From an uncultured Granulicella sp. (lineage in GTDB: Bacteria > Acidobacteriota > Terriglobia > Terriglobales > Acidobacteriaceae): a DNA stretch of 33,672 nt. The position numbers and the translations under genes were made by a program. The notes beneath the pieces were generated by a model. The model was not told the DNA's origin. It saw only the letters and a list, made by a program, of their open reading frames with translations, and searched no databases. Shown here one piece after another: positions 23,846 to 32,595 of this stretch. The stretch's first letter is position 1; the number at the start of each line of letters is the position of its first letter. Where the stretch lies: contig CALMVK010000018.1 of the NCBI GenBank assembly GCA_937873145.1, positions 1 through 33,672 of the forward strand. The letters run 5' to 3'.

Positions 23846-24595
23846 GTGAAGGAAGGCCGGGTCATTCCGCGGGTGGGTGAGGCAATCGTACTGCGGACCT
23901 GGCCCTTTCAGGAAGCCGACCTGCTGGTCAGCCTCTTCACGCGAGAGCATGGCCGGGTGAAGGGCGTCGCGCGCCACGCGATGCGCTCCAGACGGCGCTT
24001 CGGCGGGGCGCTCGAGCCCATGACGCACGTACGGGCAAGCTGGGCGGAGCGGCCCAGGCAAGAGCTGGTACGGCTGGATGCGTTTGAGATCGTCAGCTCG
24101 CCCCTCACCGGCGAGATCGATTACGCACGAGTGGCGGCGCTCGAGCTGATCGCGGAGGTGCTCGACGAGCTGCCCGAGGGCGCGGTGGAGGATGCCGTCT
24201 TTCGCCTGACGCTGACGATCCTGGTGGAGCTGCAGGTAGGCCGCGTCTGGATGCCGGTGACCTACTTTTGCCTGTGGATGAATCGGCTGATGGGCTGGAT
24301 GCCGGAGCTGGGGAGCTGCGTGGTCTGCGGGGCGCGGCTGGCAGGCGGCCCGGTGTGGTACTCGGCGACCACCGACGGCGTGACATGCGCGGACGATCGT
24401 CGGCCGGGAGCCATCGCTTTGAGCGCGGGCAGCGTGGCCGAGGCGGTGCGCATGTTTCGCGGCACGGTGGCCGGGCTGGCCGAGGAGGCTTGGCCGAAGG
24501 CCCGCGGAACCGAGCTGCGCCACTTTGCCGTAGAGCTGCTGGAGCGCCACCTGGAGCGGCGGCTGCTGAGCGCGCGGGCGCTGGCGCGAGCCTGA
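23846..24595 (+). CDS. recO: DNA repair protein RecO
   Basis: RecO acts with RecF and RecR to load RecA on gapped single-stranded DNA. The 249-residue protein opens with the N-terminal OB-fold (VGEAIVLRTWPFQEADLLVS, then FTREHGRVKGVARHAM), continues through the helical domain and has the zinc-site-like CVVCGARL near residue 152. The start is the GTG at 23846 because AGGAG lies 6 bases upstream. A TTG at 23822 is in frame but falls inside the ferredoxin terminator. It is followed after 80 bases by panB. Confidence 0.9.
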   Translation: MKEGRVIPRVGEAIVLRTWPFQEADLLVSLFTREHGRVKGVARHAMRSRRRFGGALEPMTHVRASWAERPRQELVRLDAFEIVSSPLTGEIDYARVAALELIAEVLDELPEGAVEDAVFRLTLTILVELQVGRVWMPVTYFCLWMNRLMGWMPELGSCVVCGARLAGGPVWYSATTDGVTCADDRRPGAIALSAGSVAEAVRMFRGTVAGLAEEAWPKARGTELRHFAVELLERHLERRLLSARALARA

Positions 24596-24611
24596 GTTTG
24601 TCGTACGGAGC

Positions 24612-24617
24612 TATAAT
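24612..24617 (+). promoter_or_regulatory. Consensus -10 box TATAAT upstream of panB
   Basis: TATAAT lies 16 bases after the recO stop and 58 bases before the panB ATG, so the pantothenate operon may have its own promoter. No matching -35 box is found at 16-18 bases. Confidence 0.4.
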
Positions 24618-24675
24618 CTCAGACGTTCGGACCGTATCTGCTTTGAGCCAAGGGCGGAGCGGCACTGGAGACAAG

Positions 24676-25557
24676 ATGAGTGCAAGACCCGAAGGCATGG
24701 CAGCCAGGAAGATCACGGCGCAGACGCTGCTGGACGCGAAACGCAGGCGGCAGCCCTTCGCGGCCGTCACAGCGTACGACTATCCCACCGCAAGGCTTGC
24801 CGACGAGGCAGGCATCGAGTTGATCCTGGTCGGCGACTCGCTGGGCATGGTGGTGCTCGGCCTTGAAAGCACGCTGCCGGTGACAATCGACGAAATGCTG
24901 CACCACGCGCGGGCAGTCAGGCGCGGCGTGCAGTCGAGCTTCCTGGTCGTCGACATGCCGTACGGCAGCTACCACACCGGGGCTGACGATGCGGTCCGCA
25001 ATGCGCTGCGGCTGATGAAGGAGGGCGGCGCGGCGGCGGTGAAGCTGGAAGGTGGCGCGGAGCGCGCGGCGCTGGTCGAGCGGCTGACGCGCGAGGAGAT
25101 CCCGGTGGTAGGGCATATCGGGCTGACGCCGCAGGCCGTGCATCGCATGGGCGGGTACCGGGTGCAGGGCAAGTCGGCGGCGGCAATCGATGGTCTCATG
25201 GCCGATGCCGCGGCGCTCGAAGGGGCGGGCGCGGTGGCGCTGGTGATCGAGGGGGTCCCGCGCGAGGTGGCGGCGCGGCTGACCGCGGCGGCCGGGATTC
25301 CGACAATCGGCATCGGTGCCGGACCGGAGTGCGACGGTCAGATTCTTGTATTGCACGACATGTTCCAGCTTGGCTTTCGGACTCCAGCGAAGTTTGTGCG
25401 GACCTTCGGGGATGCCGGGACGCTGCTGCGGCAAGGCTTCGCGGAGTATCGCGCGGAGGTGGCGGCGCGGACCTTTCCGAAGGAAGACGAAAGCTATCAC
25501 CTCTCGCCGGAGGTCCGCGCAGAACTCGAAGCCGAGCCGGCCGGGCGAACGAAATAA
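24676..25557 (+). CDS. panB: 3-methyl-2-oxobutanoate hydroxymethyltransferase (ketopantoate hydroxymethyltransferase)
   Basis: PanB adds a hydroxymethyl group from methylenetetrahydrofolate to alpha-ketoisovalerate, the first step to pantoate. The 293-residue protein has the metal site VGDSLGMV (Asp54), FLVVDMPYGSY, AVKLEGG, GHIGLTPQ and the C-terminal TIGIGAG...DGQILVLHDMFQ, all typical of the family. The ATG at 24676 has GGAG 6 bases upstream. A longer in-frame stretch back to 24268 lies inside recO and is not used. panC starts 3 bases after the stop. Confidence 0.96.
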   Translation: MSARPEGMAARKITAQTLLDAKRRRQPFAAVTAYDYPTARLADEAGIELILVGDSLGMVVLGLESTLPVTIDEMLHHARAVRRGVQSSFLVVDMPYGSYHTGADDAVRNALRLMKEGGAAAVKLEGGAERAALVERLTREEIPVVGHIGLTPQAVHRMGGYRVQGKSAAAIDGLMADAAALEGAGAVALVIEGVPREVAARLTAAAGIPTIGIGAGPECDGQILVLHDMFQLGFRTPAKFVRTFGDAGTLLRQGFAEYRAEVAARTFPKEDESYHLSPEVRAELEAEPAGRTK

Positions 25558-25560
25558 ACA

Positions 25561-26397
25561 ATGCGGATTCTGCGTACGGTTGCGGAGATGCGGGCGGCGC
25601 GGCGGGAGGCGATTGCAAGTCCTGTCTTGCTGGGCCTGGTGCCGACCATGGGCGCGCTGCACGCTGGACACGTTTCGCTGGTCCGGGCAGCCAGGGCGGA
25701 GTGCGCCGCAGTCGTGGCATCGATCTTCGTCAATCCGACGCAATTTGGCCCAAACGAGGACTTCTCACGCTACCCGCGGACATTCGACGACGACTGCGCG
25801 CAACTGGAGGCCGAGGGTGTAGATCTGCTGTTTGCGCCGGCAGTGGAGGAGATGTACCCACGCGGGCCGCGGACATTGGTCGAGGTTGAGCAGATCGGCG
25901 ATAAGCTCGACGGAATGACACGGCCGGGGCATTTCGTGGGTGTAGCGACGGTGGTGGCAAAGCTCTTCCACATCGTCGGACCGGACCGCGCGTACTTTGG
26001 CCAGAAAGATGCCGCGCAGGTCGCGGTGCTCCGCGCGATGGTCGAGGACTTAAACTTTCCGTTGGAGCTGGTCGTTTGCCCCACCGTGCGCGACGCGGAT
26101 GGCTTGGCGCTCAGCTCGCGCAACCGCTATCTGACCGCCGAGGAGCGGGAGCAGGCGCGGGCGATCCCGGGAGCCTTGCTGCGGATTCCGGCTGGACTCT
26201 CGGTTGAGCAGCTGCGGGCATGGCTGCGGAAGAGATTGGACCAGACTCCGGGGCTGCGGCTGGAGTACGCCGAAGTAGTCGATCCACGAACCCTGCAGCC
26301 GGTCACCGACCTGCGTGGAGGCGCGCTGGTCGCGGTGTCGGTGCAGGTGGGCCGGACGCGGCTGATCGACAACGTGCTTTTGGAGAGCGAGCGATGA
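25561..26397 (+). CDS. panC: Pantothenate synthetase (pantoate-beta-alanine ligase)
   Basis: PanC joins pantoate and beta-alanine using ATP. The 278-residue protein has the nucleotidyltransferase motif PTMGALHAGH (His34, His37), FVNPTQFGPNEDF, the pantoate-binding GMTRPGHFVGVATVV, YFGQKDAAQ and the KMSKS-like LSSRNRYL. Its stop overlaps the coaBC start by 4 bases (ATGA), so the two are translationally coupled. panB is 3 bases upstream, making a tight three-gene operon. Confidence 0.96.
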   Translation: MRILRTVAEMRAARREAIASPVLLGLVPTMGALHAGHVSLVRAARAECAAVVASIFVNPTQFGPNEDFSRYPRTFDDDCAQLEAEGVDLLFAPAVEEMYPRGPRTLVEVEQIGDKLDGMTRPGHFVGVATVVAKLFHIVGPDRAYFGQKDAAQVAVLRAMVEDLNFPLELVVCPTVRDADGLALSSRNRYLTAEEREQARAIPGALLRIPAGLSVEQLRAWLRKRLDQTPGLRLEYAEVVDPRTLQPVTDLRGGALVAVSVQVGRTRLIDNVLLESER

Positions 26398-27620
26398 AAG
26401 TGCTGCTAGGCGTGACGGGAGGGATCGCAGCCTACAAGGCGGCGGAGTTGACGCGGCTGCTGCAGGCGGCGGAGGTCGAAGTGCAGGTGGCAATGACCGC
26501 CGCGGCTGAAGAGTTCGTGCGTCCGCTGACCTTCGCCGCGCTGACCGGCAAGCAGGTGCTGGGGTCCTTGTGGCAGCCGCAGGTGCAAGGCGAAGCGGAG
26601 TTTGCCATCGAGCACATCGCGGTGGCGCAGGCGATCGATGCGCTGGTGATCGCGCCGGCGACAGCCAACAGCCTGGCCAAGCTGGCACACGGGCTGGCGG
26701 ACGATCTGCTCTCGACCGTGTACCTGGCGACCGAGGCCCCGGTCCTTGTGGCGCCGGCAATGAACGTGAACATGTGGAACCATCCGGCGACCCAGGCAAA
26801 CTTGCGTGTGCTCGCAGACCGGGGCGTCGAGATTGTGCCGCCGGGCGCGGGCTATCTGGCCTGCGGGATGACCGGCAGCGGGCGGCTGGCGGAGGTGGAG
26901 GCGATTGCGGCGGCGGTGCTGGCTCGGTTGGCCAGGCGACAGGACCTGGCCGGGGAGCATGTGCTCGTCACGGCTGGCGGAACGCGCGAGGCGATCGATC
27001 CGGTGCGGTTCCTCGGCAATCGCTCCAGTGGCAAGATGGGGCATGCGCTGGCGGCGGCGGCATCGGAGCGTGGCGCGCGGGTGACGCTGGTGACGGCCTC
27101 TGGTTTGGCCGGGCCTCCGCGACAGGAGACAGTGCGCGTGAACACCGCGGCGGAGATGCGAGCGGCCGTGTTCGAGCGGCTGGACCGGGCGACAGTCGTC
27201 ATCGGAGCGGCGGCGGTAGCGGACTTCCGCATGCGCGAGGTTGCGCCGGAGAAGCTGCGGCGCAGCGGGCGAATGACGCTGGAATTCGAGGCAACGGAGG
27301 ACATTCTCGCGGAGGCAGTTGAGCGCCGGAGGCCCGGAACGCTGGTCATTGCCTTTGCGGCGGAGACCGCTGATCTGGCAGCGAACGCGCGCGCCAAGCT
27401 GCTGCGCAAGGGCGCGGACGCCATCGTTGTCAATGACGTTTCAGTAGCAGGGCTGGGCTTCGACTCGGAACGCAATGCGGGGCTCTGGTTGACCCGGGAG
27501 ACGACGGAGGCGTTCGAGGAAAGCTCGAAACAGGTCATGGCGGAGCGGATTTTGGATCGGGTGAAGAGGCTTCGGACGGCAACCTTTGTTTCAGCGGAAA
27601 CAGAACTCGCCCAACCTTAG
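26394..27620 (+). CDS. coaBC: Bifunctional phosphopantothenoylcysteine decarboxylase/synthetase
   Basis: The two domains carry out successive steps of CoA synthesis: CoaB joins cysteine to 4'-phosphopantothenate, then CoaC decarboxylates the product. In the N-terminal flavoprotein half, VTGGIAAYKAAEL, His74, PAMNVNMWNHPA (Asn125) and GYLACGMTGSGRL (Cys157) match the CoaC active site. The C-terminal half has VTAGGTREAIDPVRFLGNRS, AAAVADFRM, PEKLRRSG and VVNDVSVAGLGFDSERN, as in CoaB. The 408-residue length is normal. The start at 26394 overlaps the panC stop. A hairpin spans the coaBC stop. Confidence 0.96.
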   Translation: MKVLLGVTGGIAAYKAAELTRLLQAAEVEVQVAMTAAAEEFVRPLTFAALTGKQVLGSLWQPQVQGEAEFAIEHIAVAQAIDALVIAPATANSLAKLAHGLADDLLSTVYLATEAPVLVAPAMNVNMWNHPATQANLRVLADRGVEIVPPGAGYLACGMTGSGRLAEVEAIAAAVLARLARRQDLAGEHVLVTAGGTREAIDPVRFLGNRSSGKMGHALAAAASERGARVTLVTASGLAGPPRQETVRVNTAAEMRAAVFERLDRATVVIGAAAVADFRMREVAPEKLRRSGRMTLEFEATEDILAEAVERRRPGTLVIAFAAETADLAANARAKLLRKGADAIVVNDVSVAGLGFDSERNAGLWLTRETTEAFEESSKQVMAERILDRVKRLRTATFVSAETELAQP

Positions 27621-27645
27621 CAAAGATTGCTTGAGGCTGGGCGAG
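27606..27645 (+). terminator. Long hairpin overlapping the coaBC stop codon
   Basis: CTCGCCCAACCT pairs with AGGCTGGGCGAG (11 of 12), and inside it AGCAA pairs with TTGCT around a 3-base loop. The structure includes the TAG stop at 27618-27620. There is no T-run after it, so it may terminate only with Rho or protect the mRNA end. Confidence 0.5.
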
Positions 27646-27674
27646 CATCAGTCAAGGTCAATATGCAGAGCATA

Positions 27675-27697
27675 CCGAGGACAAAGGTTCCCCTCGG
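27675..27697 (-). terminator. Weak hairpin after the PEP-CTERM gene
   Basis: CCGAGG and CCTCGG form a 6-base-pair stem with an 11-base loop, about 20 bases beyond the stop of the PEP-CTERM gene on the minus strand. No T-run follows, so the terminator role is tentative. Confidence 0.3.
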
Positions 27698-27717
27698 CTG
27701 GGCATTGCGGACCTTCG

Positions 27718-28314
27718 CTAGGCGGTGCGAGAGAACCGGCGGCGAAGAGTGGCAAAGCCCGCGAGGCCGAAGCCGGTGAGGGTCAGCACCAGGGAATCCG
27801 GCTCCGGAGTGACCGTAGGAGCGGCTTCCGCTACGACGAACTGGCTGCCCGGATCTGCGAGCGGAGCGCCGATGTAGACGAACGAAGTGAGATCTAGGGC
27901 GCCTGCGCCGACACCGGTGGCTGTGCCGGGATAGGTGCCAAGGAGCTGAGCCGGGCTGTCCGTGCTCGTAAAGTCGAAGCCGGTGAGCGATTGTCCGGAG
28001 CCGAGCAGGCTGGAGGTCGTGGTCCATTGCAGGGCATGGCCGGCGTCGGTCGAAACCTCATTCCAACCCGCGGGCGAGCTGATGTTGGTTGGCACCGTGG
28101 GCAGGAACCCCGCTCCGGGAATCCAGGCAAACCAGAAGGTGCCGATAGTGGTGGTGCCGGTGTTGTTCAGGTTGACCGTGTAGTTGTACGCGCCGGAGGC
28201 AGTTTGCGTGTCAGTAAGCGTAGCCGTGGCGGAGATACCGGCGGCAAACAGGGCAGAGCTGGAAAGAGCGAGAAAGCCGGAGAGAACGAGCGTCTTGCGG
28301 AGCGGGTTGACCAT
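27718..28314 (-). CDS. PEP-CTERM-sorted secreted protein
   Basis: The 198-residue protein has a signal peptide (KTLVLSGFLALSSSALFAAG), a Thr/Ser/Gly-rich, beta-type body (ATATLTDTQTASGAYNYTVN and on), and a C-terminal sorting signal: TPEPDS, a hydrophobic helix LVLTLTGFGLAGFA and a basic tail TLRRRFSRTA. This is the PEP-CTERM layout, recognised and cut by an exosortase that must lie elsewhere in the genome. Such proteins often accompany exopolysaccharide production. The ATG has AAAGGAG about 10 bases upstream. A single unit, as far as seen. Confidence 0.88.
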   Translation of the reverse strand: MVNPLRKTLVLSGFLALSSSALFAAGISATATLTDTQTASGAYNYTVNLNNTGTTTIGTFWFAWIPGAGFLPTVPTNISSPAGWNEVSTDAGHALQWTTTSSLLGSGQSLTGFDFTSTDSPAQLLGTYPGTATGVGAGALDLTSFVYIGAPLADPGSQFVVAEAAPTVTPEPDSLVLTLTGFGLAGFATLRRRFSRTA

Positions 28315-28485
28315 GGGATGGATCTCCTTTACGCAGAAGATAGCATCGGCCTAAAGGCAAGATGTCACCGAATTGTCAATCCCTCGTCCGGGGACTGGAA
28401 AGGAGAAGCTGTCTGCGCGGGCGCGCTTCTCTACGGAAGCGTGCGACTGCGTTGAACGTGCGCAGTGAAGCTCTGACGCCGAGCG

Positions 28486-29283
28486 CTACGTGTGCTGGAT
28501 GCGGGCCAGGATGCCGTTCCAAAGCTCGAGGCGCGCTTCAATGGCCTGAGCAGCGGCATCGCCGGCTTCGGCCCAAAGCTGGTCGTTCGTGCCGCAAAGA
28601 TCCTCGATCATGCGTAGGGAAAGTGGACCGTGGTCTTCGCCGTCGACCTCGATATGCCGCTCAAGATACCAGACGAACTTCGTCAGGTTGTTTTCGCGCT
28701 GATCGAGCTCCCGGACGAGCGCGCGGAAGATGGTGGGGATAGCATCTTCGCGGCCGAAGGTGAAGGCCGCAGCGAGAGCGGGCAGTGAGGCCGAGCGGAT
28801 GAGGGTGAAGGTGGTCTCGACGAAGCGGCAAGCCTCATCCGGCGCGCCGGCTGGCGTGCGGAAGGCGTGCACGGAGGTGGTGGGCTTGATGGAGGCGACG
28901 AGCGCAGAGACAAACGCGGTGGCGGCTCCGAACTCCTGCATGGCCTCAAGATAGAGCTCGAAGTGGGAGACGGGGCGTCCGGCGTAGAGATCGGATTCCT
29001 CGCCGAAGACGATCTCGTTGATGAAGCGGCGAGACTCCGGCAAGGCGGTCGGCGTCCAGGGCACGGAGGTGCAGGTAAGCCGCGCCTGCAGCGCTTTGAG
29101 CAAGGACATGAAGTCCCACACGGCAAAGACGTGCGACTGCATGAAGAGGCGCAGGTGCTCCGGCGTGCGAATAGAAGCGTAGAGCGGATGCGCGGCGAGG
29201 CGGGCCTGCAGGGGGGCGAGCCGGGCGTGAAGCTGCTGGAGCGAGCCGGGCTGAAGGTCGGGGGTGGAGGCGAGTGTGCTCAC
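28486..29283 (-). CDS. DUF3050-family protein
   Basis: The 265-residue soluble helical protein has SHVFAVWDFMSLLKALQ (His51), PWTPT, FINEIVFGEESD (Glu95, Glu96), VSHFELYLEAMQEFG (His107, Glu109) and YLERHIEVDGEDHGPLS (His210, Asp214, His218). These are the conserved blocks I know from DUF3050. The repeated His/Glu/Asp clusters on helices recall the heme-oxygenase-like fold and could hold a two-iron centre, but that is inference. The start is a GTG at 29283 without a clear ribosome site. It is divergent from glyQ. Confidence 0.82.
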   Translation of the reverse strand: MSTLASTPDLQPGSLQQLHARLAPLQARLAAHPLYASIRTPEHLRLFMQSHVFAVWDFMSLLKALQARLTCTSVPWTPTALPESRRFINEIVFGEESDLYAGRPVSHFELYLEAMQEFGAATAFVSALVASIKPTTSVHAFRTPAGAPDEACRFVETTFTLIRSASLPALAAAFTFGREDAIPTIFRALVRELDQRENNLTKFVWYLERHIEVDGEDHGPLSLRMIEDLCGTNDQLWAEAGDAAAQAIEARLELWNGILARIQHT

Positions 29284-29327
29284 AGAGGAGATTAACGCCT
29301 GAGCGAGGCCGAGCGGGCGTGTCGGGG

Positions 29328-29333
29328 TAGAAT
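29328..29333 (+). promoter_or_regulatory. -10-like box TAGAAT upstream of glyQ
   Basis: TAGAAT lies 30 bases before the glyQ ATG in the 80-base gap shared with the divergent DUF3050 gene, predicting a leader of about 24 bases. The context GGGGTAGAATCGG resembles that of the box before the ferredoxin gene. No -35 box is evident. Confidence 0.35.
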
Positions 29334-29363
29334 CGGGGAATTACCAGGGTTTTTCCGGGAGAG

Positions 29364-30353
29364 ATGAGCCACGCAATGGGTGTTGGTGTGAAGAAAAAGG
29401 CGCTCACGTTCCAGGAGCTGCTGTTTACCTTGCAGCGCTTCTGGGCTGAACGAGGCTGCGTGCTGCAGCAGCCGTACGACGTAGAGGTAGGCGCGGGGAC
29501 GATGTCGCCAGACACGTTTCTACGGGTACTGGGACCGAAGCCGGTACGCATTGCCTATGCCCAGCCGAGCCGCCGCCCGGCCGACGGGCGCTACGGCGAG
29601 AACCCCAACCGCCTCTTCCGGCACACGCAGATGCAGGTGATCTTGAAGCCGCCTCCGGTCAACGTGCAGGAGCTCTACCTTGAAAGCCTGCAAGCGATCG
29701 GGATCGACCTGCGCGAGCACGATCTCAAGTTCGAGGAAGACAACTGGGAGTGGCCGGTGGGCGGCGCGTGGGGCGTGGGCTGGCAGGTGATGCTCGATGG
29801 CCTGGAGATCACGCAGTTCACCTACTTCCAGCAGTGCGGCGGCATGGACCTCGACCCGATTGCGGGCGAGATTACGTACGGTCTCGAGCGCATCGCCGGC
29901 TTTCTGCAGGACGTGGACTCCATCTACGACATCGTCTGGGCCGTCGAGCCGGACACAGGCAAAAAGACGACTTACGGCGAGATGCGGCTGGCCGAAGAAG
30001 AGCAGTTCTCGGCCTATGGCTTCGACTATGCCGAGGTGGATTCGTTGTGGGAGCACCTGCGGCTGTATGAGGCCGAGTGTCTGCGGCTGCTTGAGCGTGC
30101 GGATGAGCTCCTGAATCATCCGGACACAAGCAAGCTTGTTCATCGACGTTTGCCCATTCTGGGGATGTACGAGTTAGCCCTCAAGTGTTCCCACCTATTC
30201 AATCTGCTCGATGCGCGAGGCGCGATTTCGGTGACTGAGAGGGTTGGTGTCATGGCACGAATTCGTACTCTCATTCTGCGCACCGCAAGTACCTATCGGA
30301 ACAAGAACGCTTTCGACTGGAAGTACGACGAGTTGCGGGCGCGACAACCATAA
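29364..30353 (+). CDS. glyQ: Glycyl-tRNA synthetase alpha subunit
   Basis: The alpha chain forms the catalytic core of the bacterial alpha2beta2 enzyme that charges tRNA-Gly. The 329-residue sequence has [77 protein letters not shown], and [19 protein letters not shown], all close to the family consensus. GGGAGAG precedes the ATG. It is about 25 residues longer than the shortest family members at the C-terminus. glyS starts 48 bases downstream, so the two subunits are co-transcribed. Confidence 0.97.
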   Translation: MSHAMGVGVKKKALTFQELLFTLQRFWAERGCVLQQPYDVEVGAGTMSPDTFLRVLGPKPVRIAYAQPSRRPADGRYGENPNRLFRHTQMQVILKPPPVNVQELYLESLQAIGIDLREHDLKFEEDNWEWPVGGAWGVGWQVMLDGLEITQFTYFQQCGGMDLDPIAGEITYGLERIAGFLQDVDSIYDIVWAVEPDTGKKTTYGEMRLAEEEQFSAYGFDYAEVDSLWEHLRLYEAECLRLLERADELLNHPDTSKLVHRRLPILGMYELALKCSHLFNLLDARGAISVTERVGVMARIRTLILRTASTYRNKNAFDWKYDELRARQP

Positions 30354-30401
30354 GTCCATTTCCACCGAATGGATGGAACGCGAGCTAAAAGAAAGTAAGG
30401 G

Positions 30402-32513
30402 ATGGCTGATTTTTTGTTCGAGATCGGGTTGGAAGAGGTGCCGGCGCGCATGATTGCGAGCGCCGAAACGGAACTGCGCAAGCGGGTCGTAGACCTACTA
30501 ACGCGGGAGCGGCTGGGTTCCGAAGCGATGGAAGCGCGAGCCTACTCGACCCCGCGGCGCCTTGCGGTGCTGGTCAGCGGAGTGCTTCAGCGCCAGCAGG
30601 ATATAGCTGAAGAGCTGACGGGGCCGGCGGTGAAGATCGCGTACAAGGACGGCCAGCCCAACGGTACGCCAAGCCCGGCGGCAATCGCCTTCGCCAAGAA
30701 AGCCGGCGTGGCGGTCGATGCGCTGAAGATCGTGTCCACGCCCAAGGGGGACTACGTTGCGGCGACAGCGGTCAAGCCGGGGCGCGCGGCCGCCGAGGTG
30801 CTCGCAACGGAACTGCCGAAAGAACTTGCGGCAATCTACTGGGCGAAGAACATGTACTGGCGCGCAGGGAAGCCGGAGCGCTTTGTGCGGCCGGTGCGTT
30901 GGCTGCTGGCTCTACTCGGCGACGAGATTGTGCCGGTCGGGTTCGGCGGGTACACCGCCGGACGCGTAACCTACGGACATCGTGTGTTGTTCGGGGCTGC
31001 CCCGATCGAAGTTGGCGAGCCGCAAGCGTATCTCGCCGCACTGACCCAGGCGCACGTCATGGCCGATGTCGAACTGCGCCGGCATACGATTCGCAAGGCC
31101 CTTGACCGCGTCTGCCGGACGGCCGAAGGTACGCGCTGGCGCGAGGACCAAGCGCTCGTCGACAAGATGACCCACCTGACGGAGTGGCCGAGCGTGCTCC
31201 TGGGCAACTTCGACAAGGAGTATCTGTCGCTGCCGGAAGAGGTGCTGGTGACGGTGATGCGCGACCACCAAAACTACTTCGCGGTTGAGACCGGAGACGG
31301 CAAACTCGCGCCATACTTCCTGGCGGTGCTCAACACAGAGGCCGACGAAGCAGGGCAGGCGGTCATCCGGCACGGCAACGAGCGGGTGCTGCGCGCGCGG
31401 TTCAACGACGCAAAGTTTTTCTGGGAGTTTGACCAGCGCATGACACTCGAGGAGCGGCTGCCGCTGCTCGAAAAAGTGACCTTCCAGAAGGATCTCGGTA
31501 GCTATGCGGAAAAAACGGAGCGGGTCGTCCAGTTGTGCAAAATCTTTGTGGATCGTCCCGGTGTACAAAAGCTCGGGCTAGACTACAACGCACTGATTGA
31601 TGCGGCTAGATTGGCCAAAACCGATCTGACCTCCGAGTTGGTCAAGGAGTTTACGGAGCTGCAGGGCGCCATCGGCGGACTCTACGCCCGGGCGCAGGGG
31701 TTCAGCGAGGCAAGTGCCGCCGCGATCTACGACCAGTATCGGCCGATGTCGATGGAGGATCGCATCCCGCGCACGGCGGAGGGGCAGGTGCTCGCGCTCG
31801 CGGATAAGGCGGACACCATCGCCGGCATGTTCAAGCTGGGCCTTGAGCCCACCGGATCGAAGGATCCGTTTGCGCTGCGGCGGGCGGCAAACGGCATCGT
31901 CAAGATCCTCGCCGAGGGCATGTTGCCAATCACATTGGGGGAGGTCGCGCAAGCCGGTGTCGGCTCCGGAGACGAAGCGCTTATCGGAAAGGTCGAGGTC
32001 TTCCTGGCTGAGCGGCTAGAGTTCTACCTGCGCGAGGCCAAGGGGCAAGCCTACGACGTTGTGGCGGCGGTGCTGGCCGTCGGCGCGGACGACGTGCGCG
32101 ATGCCGTGGCGCGAACGGAGGCGGTCTCGGCAGTGCGGGGCGGCGAGGACTTTCGGGAGGTCTCGGCAGCGTTCAAGCGGATGAAAAACATCCTGGTGCA
32201 GGCGAGCGAGAAGAAGATTGCCGCCGCGCCTGTGCTCGACGTAGCCATGCTGAAGGATGGCGCCGAGCTGGCGCTGGCCGAAAAAGCCGCGGACCTGAAG
32301 CCGAAGGTGGCCGAGCTGCGCGCGCGGCAGGAGTATCGTGGGGCGCTCGAGGCAATCGCCACGCTGCGCCCGCAGGTGGATGCGTTCTTCGACGCCGTGA
32401 TGGTCATGGATCCAGACGAGGTCGTGCGCGCCAACCGGCTGGCGCTGCTGGCGCGAACACTGGGCGACTTTAGCGGCATCGCGGACTTTGCGGAGATCGT
32501 GGTCGCCGGCTGA
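30402..32513 (+). CDS. glyS: Glycyl-tRNA synthetase beta subunit
   Basis: The beta chain binds tRNA-Gly and is needed for aminoacylation with GlyQ. The 703-residue protein begins MADFLFEIGLEEVPARMI and has YSTPRRLAVLV, PVRWLLALLGDE, the conserved VTVMRDHQNYFAVE, GNERVLRARFNDAKFFWEFD and SMEDRIPRTAEGQVLALADK, then GSKDPFALRRAANGIVKIL. The C-terminal DALR-like anticodon-binding part (ALARTLGDFSGIADFAEIVV) is complete. Length and motifs are normal. Confidence 0.97.
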   Translation: MADFLFEIGLEEVPARMIASAETELRKRVVDLLTRERLGSEAMEARAYSTPRRLAVLVSGVLQRQQDIAEELTGPAVKIAYKDGQPNGTPSPAAIAFAKKAGVAVDALKIVSTPKGDYVAATAVKPGRAAAEVLATELPKELAAIYWAKNMYWRAGKPERFVRPVRWLLALLGDEIVPVGFGGYTAGRVTYGHRVLFGAAPIEVGEPQAYLAALTQAHVMADVELRRHTIRKALDRVCRTAEGTRWREDQALVDKMTHLTEWPSVLLGNFDKEYLSLPEEVLVTVMRDHQNYFAVETGDGKLAPYFLAVLNTEADEAGQAVIRHGNERVLRARFNDAKFFWEFDQRMTLEERLPLLEKVTFQKDLGSYAEKTERVVQLCKIFVDRPGVQKLGLDYNALIDAARLAKTDLTSELVKEFTELQGAIGGLYARAQGFSEASAAAIYDQYRPMSMEDRIPRTAEGQVLALADKADTIAGMFKLGLEPTGSKDPFALRRAANGIVKILAEGMLPITLGEVAQAGVGSGDEALIGKVEVFLAERLEFYLREAKGQAYDVVAAVLAVGADDVRDAVARTEAVSAVRGGEDFREVSAAFKRMKNILVQASEKKIAAAPVLDVAMLKDGAELALAEKAADLKPKVAELRARQEYRGALEAIATLRPQVDAFFDAVMVMDPDEVVRANRLALLARTLGDFSGIADFAEIVVAG

Positions 32514-32595
32514 CGAAAGTTCGGTCAGGCGACGTGGGAAGAGCATCGTTGCTCGCTCCAGCACATCTTTAAAGCAGCATGTTTTGGGGGATCTC

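Noticed and set aside
24619..25743. 374-codon minus-strand frame
   Set aside because: Antisense to panB and panC. His/Arg-rich translation without recognisable motifs.
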